Assembly: GCA_963772515.1 (NCBI GenBank)
Contig: CAVYXC010000003.1
Coordinates: 558,001-622,000 of the forward strand
Length of the DNA stretch: 64,000 nt
Source: JAFAHD01 sp963772515
GTDB lineage: Bacteria; Vulcanimicrobiota; Vulcanimicrobiia; Eremiobacterales; Eremiobacteraceae
Direction: 5' to 3'
Part shown: in pieces, positions 34,882 to 44,037 of the stretch
How the letters are laid out: every line of letters starts with the position of its first letter
How positions within the stretch are numbered: position 1 is the stretch's first letter
Made by a program: the position numbers and the translations under genes
Notes under the pieces: generated by a model
The model's database searches: none
Seen by the model: the letters and a program-made list of their open reading frames with translations, nothing else
What the model was told of the DNA's origin: nothing

Positions 34882-35253
34882 ATGATGAGTTTTGCCATCG
34901 CTCTCGAGACGTACGGCCAGACCGCGCTGCTCGAACTGGTCGGCGAGCTCGACATGGCCGCCGCGCCGACGTTCTCAGAGGTCGTCGGCGACCAGCTAGG
35001 CCGCGGATCTGCCGCTTTCGTCGTCGACTTGGACAAGCTCACCTACATCGACTCGCGCGGGCTGTATGCGCTCATCGAAATGCTGCGCTCCGTGCGCAAT
35101 GCCGGCGGCGACGTGGCGATCGTGCTCAACAACCCGCAGATCGCGCGCGTCTTCGCGATCAGCGGCATCGATAGCGTGTTCCGCTTCTTCCCCGACCGGC
35201 CGGCTGCGTTCGCATCCGTCGCCATGTCGAGCGCACCAGCGTCCGCTGTTTGA
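34882..35253 (+). CDS. STAS anti-anti-sigma factor, second copy
   Basis: About 123 aa. ALLELVGELDMAAAPTFSEV, then VVDLDKLTYIDSRGLYALIE, with the phosphorylatable Ser in YIDSRG, closer to the RsbV consensus than the copy at 31675. Three possible ATGs lie close together (34873, 34882, 34885). It stands alone, but near the phosphatase-kinase gene, and may compete for the same kinase. Confidence 0.85.
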   Translation: MMSFAIALETYGQTALLELVGELDMAAAPTFSEVVGDQLGRGSAAFVVDLDKLTYIDSRGLYALIEMLRSVRNAGGDVAIVLNNPQIARVFAISGIDSVFRFFPDRPAAFASVAMSSAPASAV

Positions 35254-35276
35254 CGCATGCGGCGCCGGCGTATAAG
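35249..35276 (+). promoter_or_regulatory. Candidate promoter for the GlsB/YeaQ gene
   Basis: TTTGAC (35249-35254) overlapping the STAS stop and TATAAG (35271-35276), 16 bp apart, about 38 bp before the ATG, which has its own AAAGGAG site. Confidence 0.4.
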
Positions 35277-35313
35277 ACAATAACATCGCTTTCGTCACAA
35301 AGGAGTCATCTAG

Positions 35314-35577
35314 ATGGATATCATCGCATGGATCGTCGTCGGTATCATCGCCGGCTTTCTCGCGAAGTCAGTCGTTCCCGGTGAAGGCCCGGGCGGCGTG
35401 CTCGGCGACCTCGTCATCGGCATTGTCGGCGCCATCCTCGGCGGTTGGCTGTTCAACACGTTCGGCCACATCGGGGCCACCGGATTGAACCTGTGGAGCA
35501 TTCTGGTGGCGTTCGTCGGCGGCGTCGTGCTGCTGCTGATCATCCGGGCGTTGACGGGCCGCCGGCTCACGGCGTAG
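35314..35577 (+). CDS. GlsB/YeaQ/YmgE family stress membrane protein
   Basis: 87 aa with three hydrophobic helices: IIAWIVVGIIAGFLAKSVVP, GDLVIGIVGAILGGWLF and the final LVAFVGGVVLLLIIRAL. The GxxAGxLAxxxxPG and GxxGAxxGG patterns define the family (formerly transglycosylase-associated). Homologues are induced by general stress. AAAGGAG ribosome site. Confidence 0.92.
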   Translation: MDIIAWIVVGIIAGFLAKSVVPGEGPGGVLGDLVIGIVGAILGGWLFNTFGHIGATGLNLWSILVAFVGGVVLLLIIRALTGRRLTA

Positions 35578-35662
35578 AGACGCCCGTCACCATGCGGCGA
35601 GCGCGTTCGTGCGGACGCGCTCGTTGCATGAGGCGCGGTCCCGTGCGTCCAACCGGAACGCC

Positions 35663-36259
35663 ATGCTGGCATTCATCGCGGCGGTCACGCTGACGTTTTT
35701 CCCCTACGGATCCTTCTTCTCCAACGACTCAGGATTAGCTCCGCCCGTCGATCCGCAGGTGTTCGTCAAAGACGAGGCCGCACCGGCCGGCGTCGGTCCG
35801 CAATCGATCGCGCACGAAGCGGGCTATCGGCCCGCGCTGGTGCAAAGCGACCCCGCGACCGCGCCGCTGTTCAGCGCACGCGGCGCGCCGTTGGGCATCA
35901 CGCTCGGCCAGTGGATCGGGGCGACGGGGACGCTTGAGATCGTGGCCCTCAACGCCAACGCGCAAAGCGTCGTCGTGCACTGCGAAGGGTTGTCGCCGTA
36001 TGGCGCCTACAGCCTGTTCACGAGCCGCAGCGATCCGCAAGCCAGCGTCTTCGCGCCGCTCGACGGATCGGGCGCGGGCAATTCGTTCGTCGCCGATGCG
36101 GGCGGCAGCGCGACCACGACCGTGCTGGTCTCACCGCCGCTTGCGCCTGCGAGCACGATCGTCGTCGTGTTCCACAGCGATGGGGAGACGCATGGCATGT
36201 CGCGCGGCGCGATCGGCATCACGTCGCACAACCAGCTCATCGCCCGTGTGCCGAGATAG
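35663..36259 (+). CDS. Secreted beta-sandwich protein, hypothetical
   Basis: About 198 aa from the ATG giving MLAFIAAVTLTFFPYGSFFS, a short signal-like segment. The mature part contains GITLGQWIGATGTLEIVAL and VVHCEGLSPYGAYSLFTSRS, followed by an Ala/Thr/Val-rich beta region. This TLGxW...G...GLxPxGxYSLF layout recurs in unassigned secreted proteins. No active site is visible. Confidence 0.6.
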   Translation: MLAFIAAVTLTFFPYGSFFSNDSGLAPPVDPQVFVKDEAAPAGVGPQSIAHEAGYRPALVQSDPATAPLFSARGAPLGITLGQWIGATGTLEIVALNANAQSVVVHCEGLSPYGAYSLFTSRSDPQASVFAPLDGSGAGNSFVADAGGSATTTVLVSPPLAPASTIVVVFHSDGETHGMSRGAIGITSHNQLIARVPR

Positions 36260-36263
36260 AACC

Positions 36264-36917
36264 TTAAGGGGCGCCGCTGATCGCCAGGCGCAGCTCCAAG
36301 TGGCCGATCGCCGCGAGGCAGTGCAGCGTGGACACGTTCTCGACCGTTCCATCCAACGTAAGACCGTTCGCCTTCACGTCGTCGAGATGGGCGCGCAGCA
36401 GCGCGGTGACATCGATCGGCGGCGATTTGAAATTCGCGTGCGGCGGACGCAAGGCGTCCAGTTCCTCGAGGGTCGGCGTGATCGACTTCTCGTCGCTGCT
36501 CCAGGATTGCGCCGTCACGCCGATGCCTCCGATGCACAGCGCACGGTTGCGGTCGATGGTGCCGTCCACGAAATAATTCTGCTTCGACTCGTAGAAAAGG
36601 CGCGCGCTCGAGATCGAAGCTGCGTCGAGACCGTCGAGGTCGAAGCGCACCAAACCCTGGTAGACGGAGCAGATGAGCTGCGAGCGCGCGTACGCGCCGC
36701 CGTTGAGTGAGCGAGCTCCCGTCCACCCGCCGACAAACACGGTGCTCGGCGGATGCGCGTACGGCGGCTGCGGCGCGCCGCCGCATTGGTACGTGTACGC
36801 GCTAGCGAACTCCACGGGTGTAAGCACGACCGTGCGCACCGACATGGCTGACGGCGTCGGCAGCGACGTCAACAGCCATGCGAAAACGACGCCGAGCGCC
36901 GGCATGACGTAGCTCAA
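36264..36917 (-). CDS. Secreted hypothetical protein, DNRLRE-like
   Basis: 217 aa, TTG start with GGAGAG 6 nt upstream; a weak signal segment begins MSYVMPALGVVFAWLLTSLP. The middle has LVRFDLDGLDAASISSARLF, resembling the DNRLRE/carbohydrate-module pattern of surface proteins. Four Cys may form disulfides outside the cell. It ends back to back with the secreted gene on the plus strand, 4 bp apart. Confidence 0.6.
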   Translation of the reverse strand: MSYVMPALGVVFAWLLTSLPTPSAMSVRTVVLTPVEFASAYTYQCGGAPQPPYAHPPSTVFVGGWTGARSLNGGAYARSQLICSVYQGLVRFDLDGLDAASISSARLFYESKQNYFVDGTIDRNRALCIGGIGVTAQSWSSDEKSITPTLEELDALRPPHANFKSPPIDVTALLRAHLDDVKANGLTLDGTVENVSTLHCLAAIGHLELRLAISGAP

Positions 36918-36936
36918 GGATGTCTCTCCAAAGGCA

Positions 36937-37890
36937 TCAGACCTCGAACCTGCGCCGCCACTGCTCGATCTCCTTCAGGCCGACGTTGGCGCCGCACAGC
37001 ACGACGGCGGTCGTGCCGCGCGACGCGCGCGGGATCAGGCCCAAACGCAAGGCTGCATGGCAGCACGAGGATGCCGGCTCGACGGTCACCTTCATATCCG
37101 CTTGCAGCTGCAGCAACGAGCGCACCGCTTCGGCGTCGGAGACGACGACGACATCGTCGACGAGGTCTCTGGCCGCGGCCAAGGTCGAATCGGAGACGAT
37201 CGGGGCGCCGAGCGTGCGCGCGATCGACGTGATGGCGGGCAGCGCCACCGGATAGCCTGCATCCAGCGCTTTGCGCATTGCGTCGGCGCCGATCGTCTCG
37301 ACGCCGTAGACGCGCACCGATGGGCGCAACGCTTTCACGACGGACGCGACGCCCCCGAGCAGTCCGCCGCCGCCGATCGAGATCACAAGCGTCTCCAGAT
37401 CGGCGATATCCTCCAAAAGCTCAAGACCGACCGTGCCTTGTCCGGCCATCACGTGCTCGTCGTCGAACGGGTGGAGCGGCGTCTGCCCGGCGGCGACGCG
37501 GCGCTCCATGTCCGCGAACGCGAGCGCGATCGAAGCGAACAACACCACCTCGGCGCCGTCGCGTTGTGCGCGTTCGACGACCCATGAGGGCGTCGTATCG
37601 GGCATCAAGATCGTCGCGCCGATCCCCAACGCGCGCCCGACGTGTGCCACCGCCATGCCATGGTTGCCGCCGCTCACGGCGACCAGGCCGCGCGCGCGTG
37701 CGGCATCGTCTAGCTGGAGCGCGGCATTGAACGCTCCGCGCGGCTTGAACGAACCCGTGACCTGCAAGAATTCAAGTTTGTACGTGGTCCCGTCGGCCGA
37801 GAAGACGGGCGTGCGCCGGACATACGGCGCGATCCGCGCAGCCGCGGCGCGCGCCGTGCTGGGCGAAGGCGGCTTGAACAACGCCTTCAT
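36937..37890 (-). CDS. PLP-dependent threonine/serine dehydratase family protein
   Basis: 317 aa, fold-type II. The PLP lysine is in TGSFKPRGA (residue 49), SGGNHG binds the cofactor ring side and IGGGGLLGG binds the phosphate. There is no C-terminal ACT regulatory domain, so it resembles catabolic dehydratases or racemases (IlvA/TdcB/serine racemase-like). The family deaminates Thr or Ser to 2-oxoacids. It overlaps the PPK2 gene by an ATGA, in an operon with the S10 peptidase. Confidence 0.88.
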   Translation of the reverse strand: MKALFKPPSPSTARAAAARIAPYVRRTPVFSADGTTYKLEFLQVTGSFKPRGAFNAALQLDDAARARGLVAVSGGNHGMAVAHVGRALGIGATILMPDTTPSWVVERAQRDGAEVVLFASIALAFADMERRVAAGQTPLHPFDDEHVMAGQGTVGLELLEDIADLETLVISIGGGGLLGGVASVVKALRPSVRVYGVETIGADAMRKALDAGYPVALPAITSIARTLGAPIVSDSTLAAARDLVDDVVVVSDAEAVRSLLQLQADMKVTVEPASSCCHAALRLGLIPRASRGTTAVVLCGANVGLKEIEQWRRRFEV

Positions 37891-38744
37891 CTCTTCTCCA
37901 GCTTCCGTTTGGCCGCGCGCAGCGCGTCGCGCATGCCGGGAGCCGGCGGGGGATACGCCAACTTAAGGGAGCGCATCGCATGCACGACGACGTCGGCGAT
38001 CGCCGCGTGCGCGTACCACTTGTGATCTGAGGGGATGACGTGCCATGGCGCCCAGGGCGTGCTGGTGGCGTTGAGCATGTCCTCATAGGCCTTCATATAA
38101 AGCGGCCAGTACTTGCGCTGCTGCAGATCAGAAGTGGAGAATTTCCAGAGCTTGTCGGGGCGCTCGAGGCGCGCCAGCAGCCGCTTGGCCTGCTCTTCTT
38201 TCGATATATAAAGGAAGAACTTGAGCACGTGGATGCGGTTGTCGAGGAGATACCGCTCGAAGTCGTTGATGTCGCGGTAGCGGCGCTTCCAAAACGCCGG
38301 CGTCGCGCGGGCCGCGAGGCGCGGACCGAGCAGTTCGGGATGGACGCGCACGATCAGCACTTCTTCGAAGTACGATCGGTTGAAGATCCCCATGCGGCCG
38401 CGCTCGGGAAGGACGCGCGCGCAGCGCCAGAGGTAGTCGTGGCGCTTTTCTTCGTCGGTCGGCTCGCGGAAGCTGTGCACGTCGACGCCCTGCGGATTCA
38501 CCCCTGACATGACGTGCTTGATCGCGCTGTCCTTGCCCGCCGAATCCATGCCCTGGAAGATGATGAGGATGCCGTGCTCTGCGCCCGCGCTAAGCACGTC
38601 TTGCAGCTTCGTGAGCTTTTTGATGTCGGCGTCAAGCTTGTTTTTAGCTTCGTGCTTGTCCGCATATGCGCCGGTGTCGCCAGGGTCGATGCTGTCCAGA
38701 CGCGCGCGCTTGCCCGGAGTCCAGACGTAGGATCGTGCGTCCAT
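37887..38744 (-). CDS. Polyphosphate kinase 2 family protein
   Basis: 285 aa, single PPK2 domain. Walker A FQGMDSAGKDSAIKH (about 63-77), Walker B-type GIFNRSYFEEVLIVRVHPE, and lid residues KRRYRDINDFER. The enzyme transfers phosphate between polyphosphate and nucleotides; the subclass (NDP or NMP) is not certain from sight. The start was chosen at MDARSYVW, 4 bp after the peptidase stop. Polyphosphate use fits the stress-rich setting. Confidence 0.9.
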   Translation of the reverse strand: MDARSYVWTPGKRARLDSIDPGDTGAYADKHEAKNKLDADIKKLTKLQDVLSAGAEHGILIIFQGMDSAGKDSAIKHVMSGVNPQGVDVHSFREPTDEEKRHDYLWRCARVLPERGRMGIFNRSYFEEVLIVRVHPELLGPRLAARATPAFWKRRYRDINDFERYLLDNRIHVLKFFLYISKEEQAKRLLARLERPDKLWKFSTSDLQQRKYWPLYMKAYEDMLNATSTPWAPWHVIPSDHKWYAHAAIADVVVHAMRSLKLAYPPPAPGMRDALRAAKRKLEKR

Positions 38745-38748
38745 CAGG

Positions 38749-40275
38749 TCATTGCGCCAGCACTGCGTCGTACCAGCGCCCGAGATCCGCCTTGAAGGCC
38801 GCAAGCGCCGCCGGGTTGGCGTACACCATGTGGCCCGACTCGTAGAAACCGTACTGGATGTGGCCGCGCAGCGATGGGTCGAGCCCCATGTGGTCGAGCA
38901 GGTACTGCGTCGCGAAGAACGGCGTGGCCATGTCGTAGTAGCCGTTGGCCGAGAACACGCGCAGGTGCGGATTGGCGGTCAGGGCTAGCTTCAGATCCGG
39001 CAAGACGTCGCCGCGCGGCACGTTCCTGTCGCGGCGCTGCAGATCCCAGTCGCCCAGGTACTGCAAGGGCTGGTACTGCGCGTCGGTCTTGTAGCCGAGC
39101 GTCTCGCGCACGTAGTCGTTGAACACCGATAGGTACGCCGACGCGATATAATCGTACGAGGGATCGTAGTCGGGCACCTGAGCGTTTGGCTTGACGTCCA
39201 CGCCGACAAAGCGCGCGTCATAGCGGCCGGTCAAGCGGTAGCTGTTCCCCAGCAGCTGCTTTTCGAACTCCTCGGGCTCGATGCGCAGATCGCCGCGCCG
39301 CAAGTACGTCTCGCTGATGCCGATGTAGCCATGCAGCTTCGCGACGATGTCATCGCGGGCGGCGGGGCTCAGGCTTGAGCCCAGTAAGAGCGCTGGGCCA
39401 TACTCTTTGACGGCAAACGCCTCCGCCGAGCGCACGAGCGTCGGAAGATCGGTTTGTTGGCCGGTGAGTTTGTGGTGGTACCATGCCACCGCCGCCTCGG
39501 TCGGCAGGTAGGTGACATACGGCACGTCGTTGCCGTCGCCGCCGTCGAACTGCATGAAATTGAGCGCGGACGACAGCAGCACCACGCCGTTGACGTCGAC
39601 GTCGTGGACGTGCAGATACTCGGCCAGCGCGCAGGCACGAGTCGTGCCGTAGCTCTCGCCGAACAGGAACTTCGGCGAATTCCAACGGCCGTATTGCGTG
39701 AGATAGCGCTGGATGAACTGGCCGAATGCCGCCGCATCTTTGTCGATGCCGTAGAAATCTTTGCCGGTCGATTTTCCCAGCAGCTTGGAAAAGCCGGTCC
39801 CCGGCGCGTCCACGAACGCGAGGTCCGAGCGGTCGAGCAGGCTGTACTCATTGTCGACGAACGCATACGGAGCTGCGGGAATCGAGCCTGGGTTGCCGAC
39901 GACGACGCGCTTGGGCCCGAACGAACCCATGTGGAGCCAGATAGTCGACGAGCCGGGGCCGCCGTTGAAGAAAAATGTGAGCGGCCGGCGCTGCGCGGGG
40001 CTGTCTTCGGTGTACGCCACATAGAATATGGACGCGGTCGGCGCGCCGTCGGTGTCGCGCAACGTGATCGTGCCTGCGGTCGCCGTGTAGGCGATCGTCC
40101 GCCCGCCGAGCTGCAGGCTGTGATGCGTCGAAGAGTTCTCCGGCTTCGGCTCCGGCGCGGACGATGTTTCAGGCGACGGTTTGGCAGACGGCGTGGGGTC
40201 GTCCGCTAAGCCTGCACCTGGGAACCAGCTTGCGAGCACCATCAAGAGAACCGCGATCGCCGCGCGTGTGGTCAC
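38749..40275 (-). CDS. Secreted S10 family serine carboxypeptidase
   Basis: 508 aa. Signal peptide up to about LADDPTPS, then a Pro/Ser-rich linker. Catalytic features: FFFNGGPGSSTIW (oxyanion), LFGESYGTTRAC (Ser at residue 208), NGYYDMATPFFAT (Asp) and YESGHMVY (His). S10 peptidases cleave C-terminal residues at acid pH. It is exported, while its operon partners (PPK2, PLP dehydratase) are cytoplasmic, so together they could serve peptide scavenging. Confidence 0.92.
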   Translation of the reverse strand: MTTRAAIAVLLMVLASWFPGAGLADDPTPSAKPSPETSSAPEPKPENSSTHHSLQLGGRTIAYTATAGTITLRDTDGAPTASIFYVAYTEDSPAQRRPLTFFFNGGPGSSTIWLHMGSFGPKRVVVGNPGSIPAAPYAFVDNEYSLLDRSDLAFVDAPGTGFSKLLGKSTGKDFYGIDKDAAAFGQFIQRYLTQYGRWNSPKFLFGESYGTTRACALAEYLHVHDVDVNGVVLLSSALNFMQFDGGDGNDVPYVTYLPTEAAVAWYHHKLTGQQTDLPTLVRSAEAFAVKEYGPALLLGSSLSPAARDDIVAKLHGYIGISETYLRRGDLRIEPEEFEKQLLGNSYRLTGRYDARFVGVDVKPNAQVPDYDPSYDYIASAYLSVFNDYVRETLGYKTDAQYQPLQYLGDWDLQRRDRNVPRGDVLPDLKLALTANPHLRVFSANGYYDMATPFFATQYLLDHMGLDPSLRGHIQYGFYESGHMVYANPAALAAFKADLGRWYDAVLAQ

Positions 40276-40411
40276 GAACCGTTCACCCTATCCTAGCGAA
40301 GGCCGCCGCTGCGCGCATCTTTGCGCGCACGCACGAACGGCCCTGCGCGGAGCGCACCTAACCCATCGGCCAGGAGGAGCAGCGGGCTGCCATCCCCTAA
40401 GCGCGCCCGTC

Positions 40412-41758
40412 ATGAGCGGGCATAGCTGCGTCCTGGACGTCCATCTCAAGAGCGACCTTTCGTCCGGAGCGGGCGGCAAGTATGGCCGCATGTTCCCGGA
40501 CCTCGAGGCGCTGCGCTGCGAAGAGGCTGACTTGCTCGCTCTTGGGCGCGCGGGGACGGCCATGGACCTGCTCGCCGACGATCCGCAGGCCGATAACCCG
40601 CGCATCCCGGCGGGCCACACGATGTTCGGCCACATGCTGGCGCACGACCTGACCGCGGACCGCAGCTTGCTGGCGACGCACGCCAGTCTCAAGCGTATCC
40701 ACAACTTCCGCACGCCTGCGCTCAACTTCGAATCTCTGTACGGGCTGGGACCGTCGGGCGCGCCATATATGTACGACGCGGCCGATCCGGACAAGTTCCT
40801 GCTCGGCGTGGATGCGAACGGCTCCGCGACCGACGTGCCGCGCAACGGTCAGGGCCGCGCGATCATCGGCGACCCGCGCAACGACGTCCACGGCATCCTC
40901 GCGCAGCTGCACCTCGTCATGCTCAAGCTCCACAACCGCGTGGTCGATCGGCTGCGCGCCGAGAAGGTCAAACCCGCTGAGGCTTTCACGCAGGCGCAGC
41001 GCAACGTGCGCTGGCATCTGCAGTGGATCGTGCTCAACGAGTTCTTGCCGCTCACGGTCGGGGAAGAGCTGATGCGCGAGCTCTCGGCGGCGGGGAACCG
41101 CTATTACAAGCCCGGTGCGCACGCGTTCATCCCGGTCGAGTTCGCTGACGCGGCGTATCGTTTCGGCCACAGCCAGATCCGCGTGTCATATCGCCTCAAC
41201 GATGCGATGGCGGTTCCGGTGTTCCCCGATATGGGGGGCGGCGTCGCGATCGCAGGGACGCACGTCATCGACTGGCGCCGCTTTTTCGCGCTGGACCCGG
41301 CGGTGGCGCCGCAGGCGAGCAAACGCATCGAGGCGCGGATGGCGCACACGCTCATCGACCTGCCCGAAGCCGTCACGGGCGCTGCGCTGCCCGATTATCA
41401 ATCGCTCGCGTGCCGCGATCTGACCCGCGCGCGGGCGCTGAGCCTGCCTTCGGGCGAGACCGTCGCTCGCCACATCGGCGCCCAACCGCTCAGCGCGGAC
41501 GAGACGGGGCTGCGCGAGTTCGGATGGCGCGCGGAAACGCCGCTGTGGTACTACATTCTAAAGGAAGCGCAGGTCCGCCATCGTGGCGAGCGGCTCGGCG
41601 AAGTCGGAGGGCGCATCGTGGCTGAGGTGCTGATGGGGGTCATCGATGCGGATCCGACGTCCTATCGCGCCGCGGACCCGACGTGGCAGCCGGTGCTTCC
41701 CTCGCATCGCGACGGCGAGTTCACGCTGGCCGATGCGGTCGCGTTCGCGTTGGCTTAA
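40412..41758 (+). CDS. Animal-type heme peroxidase
   Basis: 448 aa. The distal region shows MFGHMLAHDLTADRS (His near the heme) and the proximal region AAYRFGHSQIRVSYRL; the conserved QLHLVMLKLHNRVVD and NDVHGILAQLH-type helix lie between. These mark the bacterial branch of the animal (myeloperoxidase/cyclooxygenase-like) peroxidases. No signal peptide is visible from this ATG; a GGAGGAG about 30 bp upstream is too far to serve it, so the start is uncertain. Substrate unknown. Confidence 0.85.
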   Translation: MSGHSCVLDVHLKSDLSSGAGGKYGRMFPDLEALRCEEADLLALGRAGTAMDLLADDPQADNPRIPAGHTMFGHMLAHDLTADRSLLATHASLKRIHNFRTPALNFESLYGLGPSGAPYMYDAADPDKFLLGVDANGSATDVPRNGQGRAIIGDPRNDVHGILAQLHLVMLKLHNRVVDRLRAEKVKPAEAFTQAQRNVRWHLQWIVLNEFLPLTVGEELMRELSAAGNRYYKPGAHAFIPVEFADAAYRFGHSQIRVSYRLNDAMAVPVFPDMGGGVAIAGTHVIDWRRFFALDPAVAPQASKRIEARMAHTLIDLPEAVTGAALPDYQSLACRDLTRARALSLPSGETVARHIGAQPLSADETGLREFGWRAETPLWYYILKEAQVRHRGERLGEVGGRIVAEVLMGVIDADPTSYRAADPTWQPVLPSHRDGEFTLADAVAFALA

Positions 41759-42372
41759 GGCTTACCGCACGGTACAGCGGGCGCAAGCAGCAGCGCGCGC
41801 GACGGTCCCCACTGGAAGCTGAAGATGTCTTGCGACGCGCCGAGCGTGCCGTCCAGCGTGTCGCCCGACCTGATGCATTTGGACTGCGGCTGGCCGTTGA
41901 ACGACCAGCCCGTGGGCGTGTCCGGCAGGCCGATGCGCACGATCGCGTTGGCTGCCGGCGCCGACATCGGAACGGCGAATATGCATAGTCCGTCGACACT
42001 TTGGCTCGCCAGCACGCCGTGCACCGGGCCTTTGCCGTAATCCGCTTGGACGTCGAATCCCTGGCAGCCCACGGTGACGATCTCGCGCATCGCGGGATTG
42101 AGGTTTGTGATCGCGGCGGCGTTCAGCGGTTCGGTCGCGATGGTGATCGCGCCGTGCGTGCGCTTGCCCGTGATCGCGTTCCCGCTCGGATCGCGCGGCG
42201 GAATGACGGAGAAACTAAACGCGATGACGGCGATGTTCCGGTTTGGGCTTTGAGGCACGCTCGGTTTGGGCCCTTGGATCCGCACGTAGAAGTCGTAGGC
42301 CGCCGCGGCCGGCGTCTGGCTTGAAAGCAAGGATGCGGCCAGCGCGAAGACCACGACGATATAGCGAGTCAT
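41755..42372 (-). CDS. Secreted protein, possibly Hcp-like fold
   Basis: 205 aa with a signal peptide (MTRYIVVVFALAASLLSSQT, cleaved near AAAA-YDF) and a GGGAGG site 6 nt upstream. The mature start YDFYVRIQGPKPSVPQSPNR, then AVIAFSFSV and KRTHGAITIATEP, faintly recalls the Hcp/T6SS tube fold, but no T6SS genes are near. Four Cys. Its stop overlaps the peroxidase stop (TTAA palindrome). Confidence 0.55.
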   Translation of the reverse strand: MTRYIVVVFALAASLLSSQTPAAAAYDFYVRIQGPKPSVPQSPNRNIAVIAFSFSVIPPRDPSGNAITGKRTHGAITIATEPLNAAAITNLNPAMREIVTVGCQGFDVQADYGKGPVHGVLASQSVDGLCIFAVPMSAPAANAIVRIGLPDTPTGWSFNGQPQSKCIRSGDTLDGTLGASQDIFSFQWGPSRALLLAPAVPCGKP

Positions 42373-42428
42373 AGCCTGCCTCCCTTGCATCGGAAACGCA
42401 GCCGCCCCGAGGTTCGTTCCTGGCCGTT

Positions 42429-44033
42429 TCACTGCTCTTCTACCGCTTCGATGTCGCTGTGACCGGCCGCGCTGCCGAGCAGCTGGACCTCCTCCGATTC
42501 GAGGTCGAGCAGCCGCTGGATCCTGCGCAACACGGTGTTGTCGATCTTGCCTTCATCGCGCAGCTTGATGAGCACGTCGCGCTGCGCATCGATCAGGTCG
42601 CCGGCCGCCTTGCGATAGGCCTCGTTGGTTCGCGCCGCTCTGTCGGCGTCACCCGCTAGCGCGCCGAACTCCCACGCGCGCGACTTATAGCGACGGCGCA
42701 AAAGATCGATCACTCCGTCGGGCACGGTTCCGGAAGCCGCCAGCTTGTCGAGCTCCCGCAGTGCGGCGCTCGCGGTGGCTGACAGCGCCACGCGCTCCTC
42801 GTTGTCGGCCACGTCATCGCCCGTGACGCCCAGCCACTTTATCAGCAACGGCATCGTTCCGCCCTGGCCGACCAGCGTGGCCAGCAGTACGCAAAACGTC
42901 AGAAAGATGATGAGGTTGCGGCCGGGGAACGGCCCGGACGCCGCCGTGAACGGGATTGCCAGCGCCGCGGCGATCGTGATGCCGCCGCGCATGCCTGCCC
43001 ATGACAACACCGCGACGTGCGACCAGTCGGCTTTGCCCTCCACGTGCTCCGGTTCGTTGGTAACGGGCAGCAGCGCTTGCGCGAACACCCACCCGAGGCG
43101 CAGCAGGATCACAATCGCCGACACGGCGATGCCCCACCCGATAAGCGCGAGCGGCGAATACGCGCTCAGGCTCTCCGACACCGCGTGGAATTGCATGCCG
43201 ACCAGCACGAAGATCACCGCGTTGGTGATGAAGACGACGGTGACCCAGAAACCCGTTGCGCGCTCGCGCGCTGCCGGCGTGAGCACGCGCGGCGTATAGC
43301 GGTTCACGAAAAGGCCGGTCACGACGACGGCCAGCACACCGGACGCGCCGATGTAGTGCGCGGGCAGATACGCAAGATAGGGTACGGAGATCGAGACGAT
43401 CGCCTGCAGCGACGGATCGTGCGTGAAGCGCCACGCCGTCACGGCGACAAAGCCCGCGGCGATGCCAAGCGCGATGCCGCCGGCGATCGACGCCGCCAGC
43501 GCGCCAAGCGTATGCACGAGCGAGAACGTGCCGCTGACCACAGCGGTGACCGCGACGGCATAAAGGACCAGAGAGGTCGCGTCGTTGACGAGGCTCTCGC
43601 CCTCGATCGTCGCGACGACGTGGCGCGGCAAGGGCAGGCGGTCGACGATCGGCGCGAATGCCACCTCATCGGTCGACGACACGATGGCGCCCAGGACGAA
43701 CGCGGCTGCCCAGCCGATCGAGGGCACAAGCGCGTGCGTGACGACGGCGACGCCGGCGGTCGTGGCGATCACGAGTCCGAATGCGAGCTGGAAGATCCAC
43801 CAAGCGCTGTTGCGGAATTCGCTGGTCGGCGCGGTGACGCTCTCCCAATACAGCAGCGGCGGCAAGAAGATGACGAGCACGAGCTGAGGCGGCAACGCGA
43901 TCGTGGGAAAGCCCGGGATATATCCGACCGCCACGCCTGCGAGCAGCAGGACGATGGGGTAGGCCACGCCGATGCGATTGCTCAGCGTGACCAGCACGAC
44001 GATCAGCGCTCCGATGGCGAGCAGCGCGAACAC
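42429..44033 (-). CDS. CPA1-type Na+/H+ antiporter
   Basis: 534 aa, about 12 helices to residue 400, then a charged cytoplasmic tail (KSRAWEFGALAGDADRAART, LRRIQRLLDLESEEVQLLG). Helix motifs: IFLPPLLYWES, IVSSTDEVAFAP, and the ion-binding GESLVNDATSLVLY (Asn-Asp pair). It exchanges Na+ or K+ for H+ and sets internal pH. The TMEM175 channel gene is 4 bp upstream on the same strand, so cation uptake and export are co-expressed. Confidence 0.93.
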   Translation of the reverse strand: MFALLAIGALIVVLVTLSNRIGVAYPIVLLLAGVAVGYIPGFPTIALPPQLVLVIFLPPLLYWESVTAPTSEFRNSAWWIFQLAFGLVIATTAGVAVVTHALVPSIGWAAAFVLGAIVSSTDEVAFAPIVDRLPLPRHVVATIEGESLVNDATSLVLYAVAVTAVVSGTFSLVHTLGALAASIAGGIALGIAAGFVAVTAWRFTHDPSLQAIVSISVPYLAYLPAHYIGASGVLAVVVTGLFVNRYTPRVLTPAARERATGFWVTVVFITNAVIFVLVGMQFHAVSESLSAYSPLALIGWGIAVSAIVILLRLGWVFAQALLPVTNEPEHVEGKADWSHVAVLSWAGMRGGITIAAALAIPFTAASGPFPGRNLIIFLTFCVLLATLVGQGGTMPLLIKWLGVTGDDVADNEERVALSATASAALRELDKLAASGTVPDGVIDLLRRRYKSRAWEFGALAGDADRAARTNEAYRKAAGDLIDAQRDVLIKLRDEGKIDNTVLRRIQRLLDLESEEVQLLGSAAGHSDIEAVEEQ

Positions 44034-44037
44034 CCGC

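Noticed and set aside
41755..42372. Type VI secretion Hcp gene
   Set aside because: The likeness is faint and a signal peptide plus lack of other T6SS genes argues against a tube protein.
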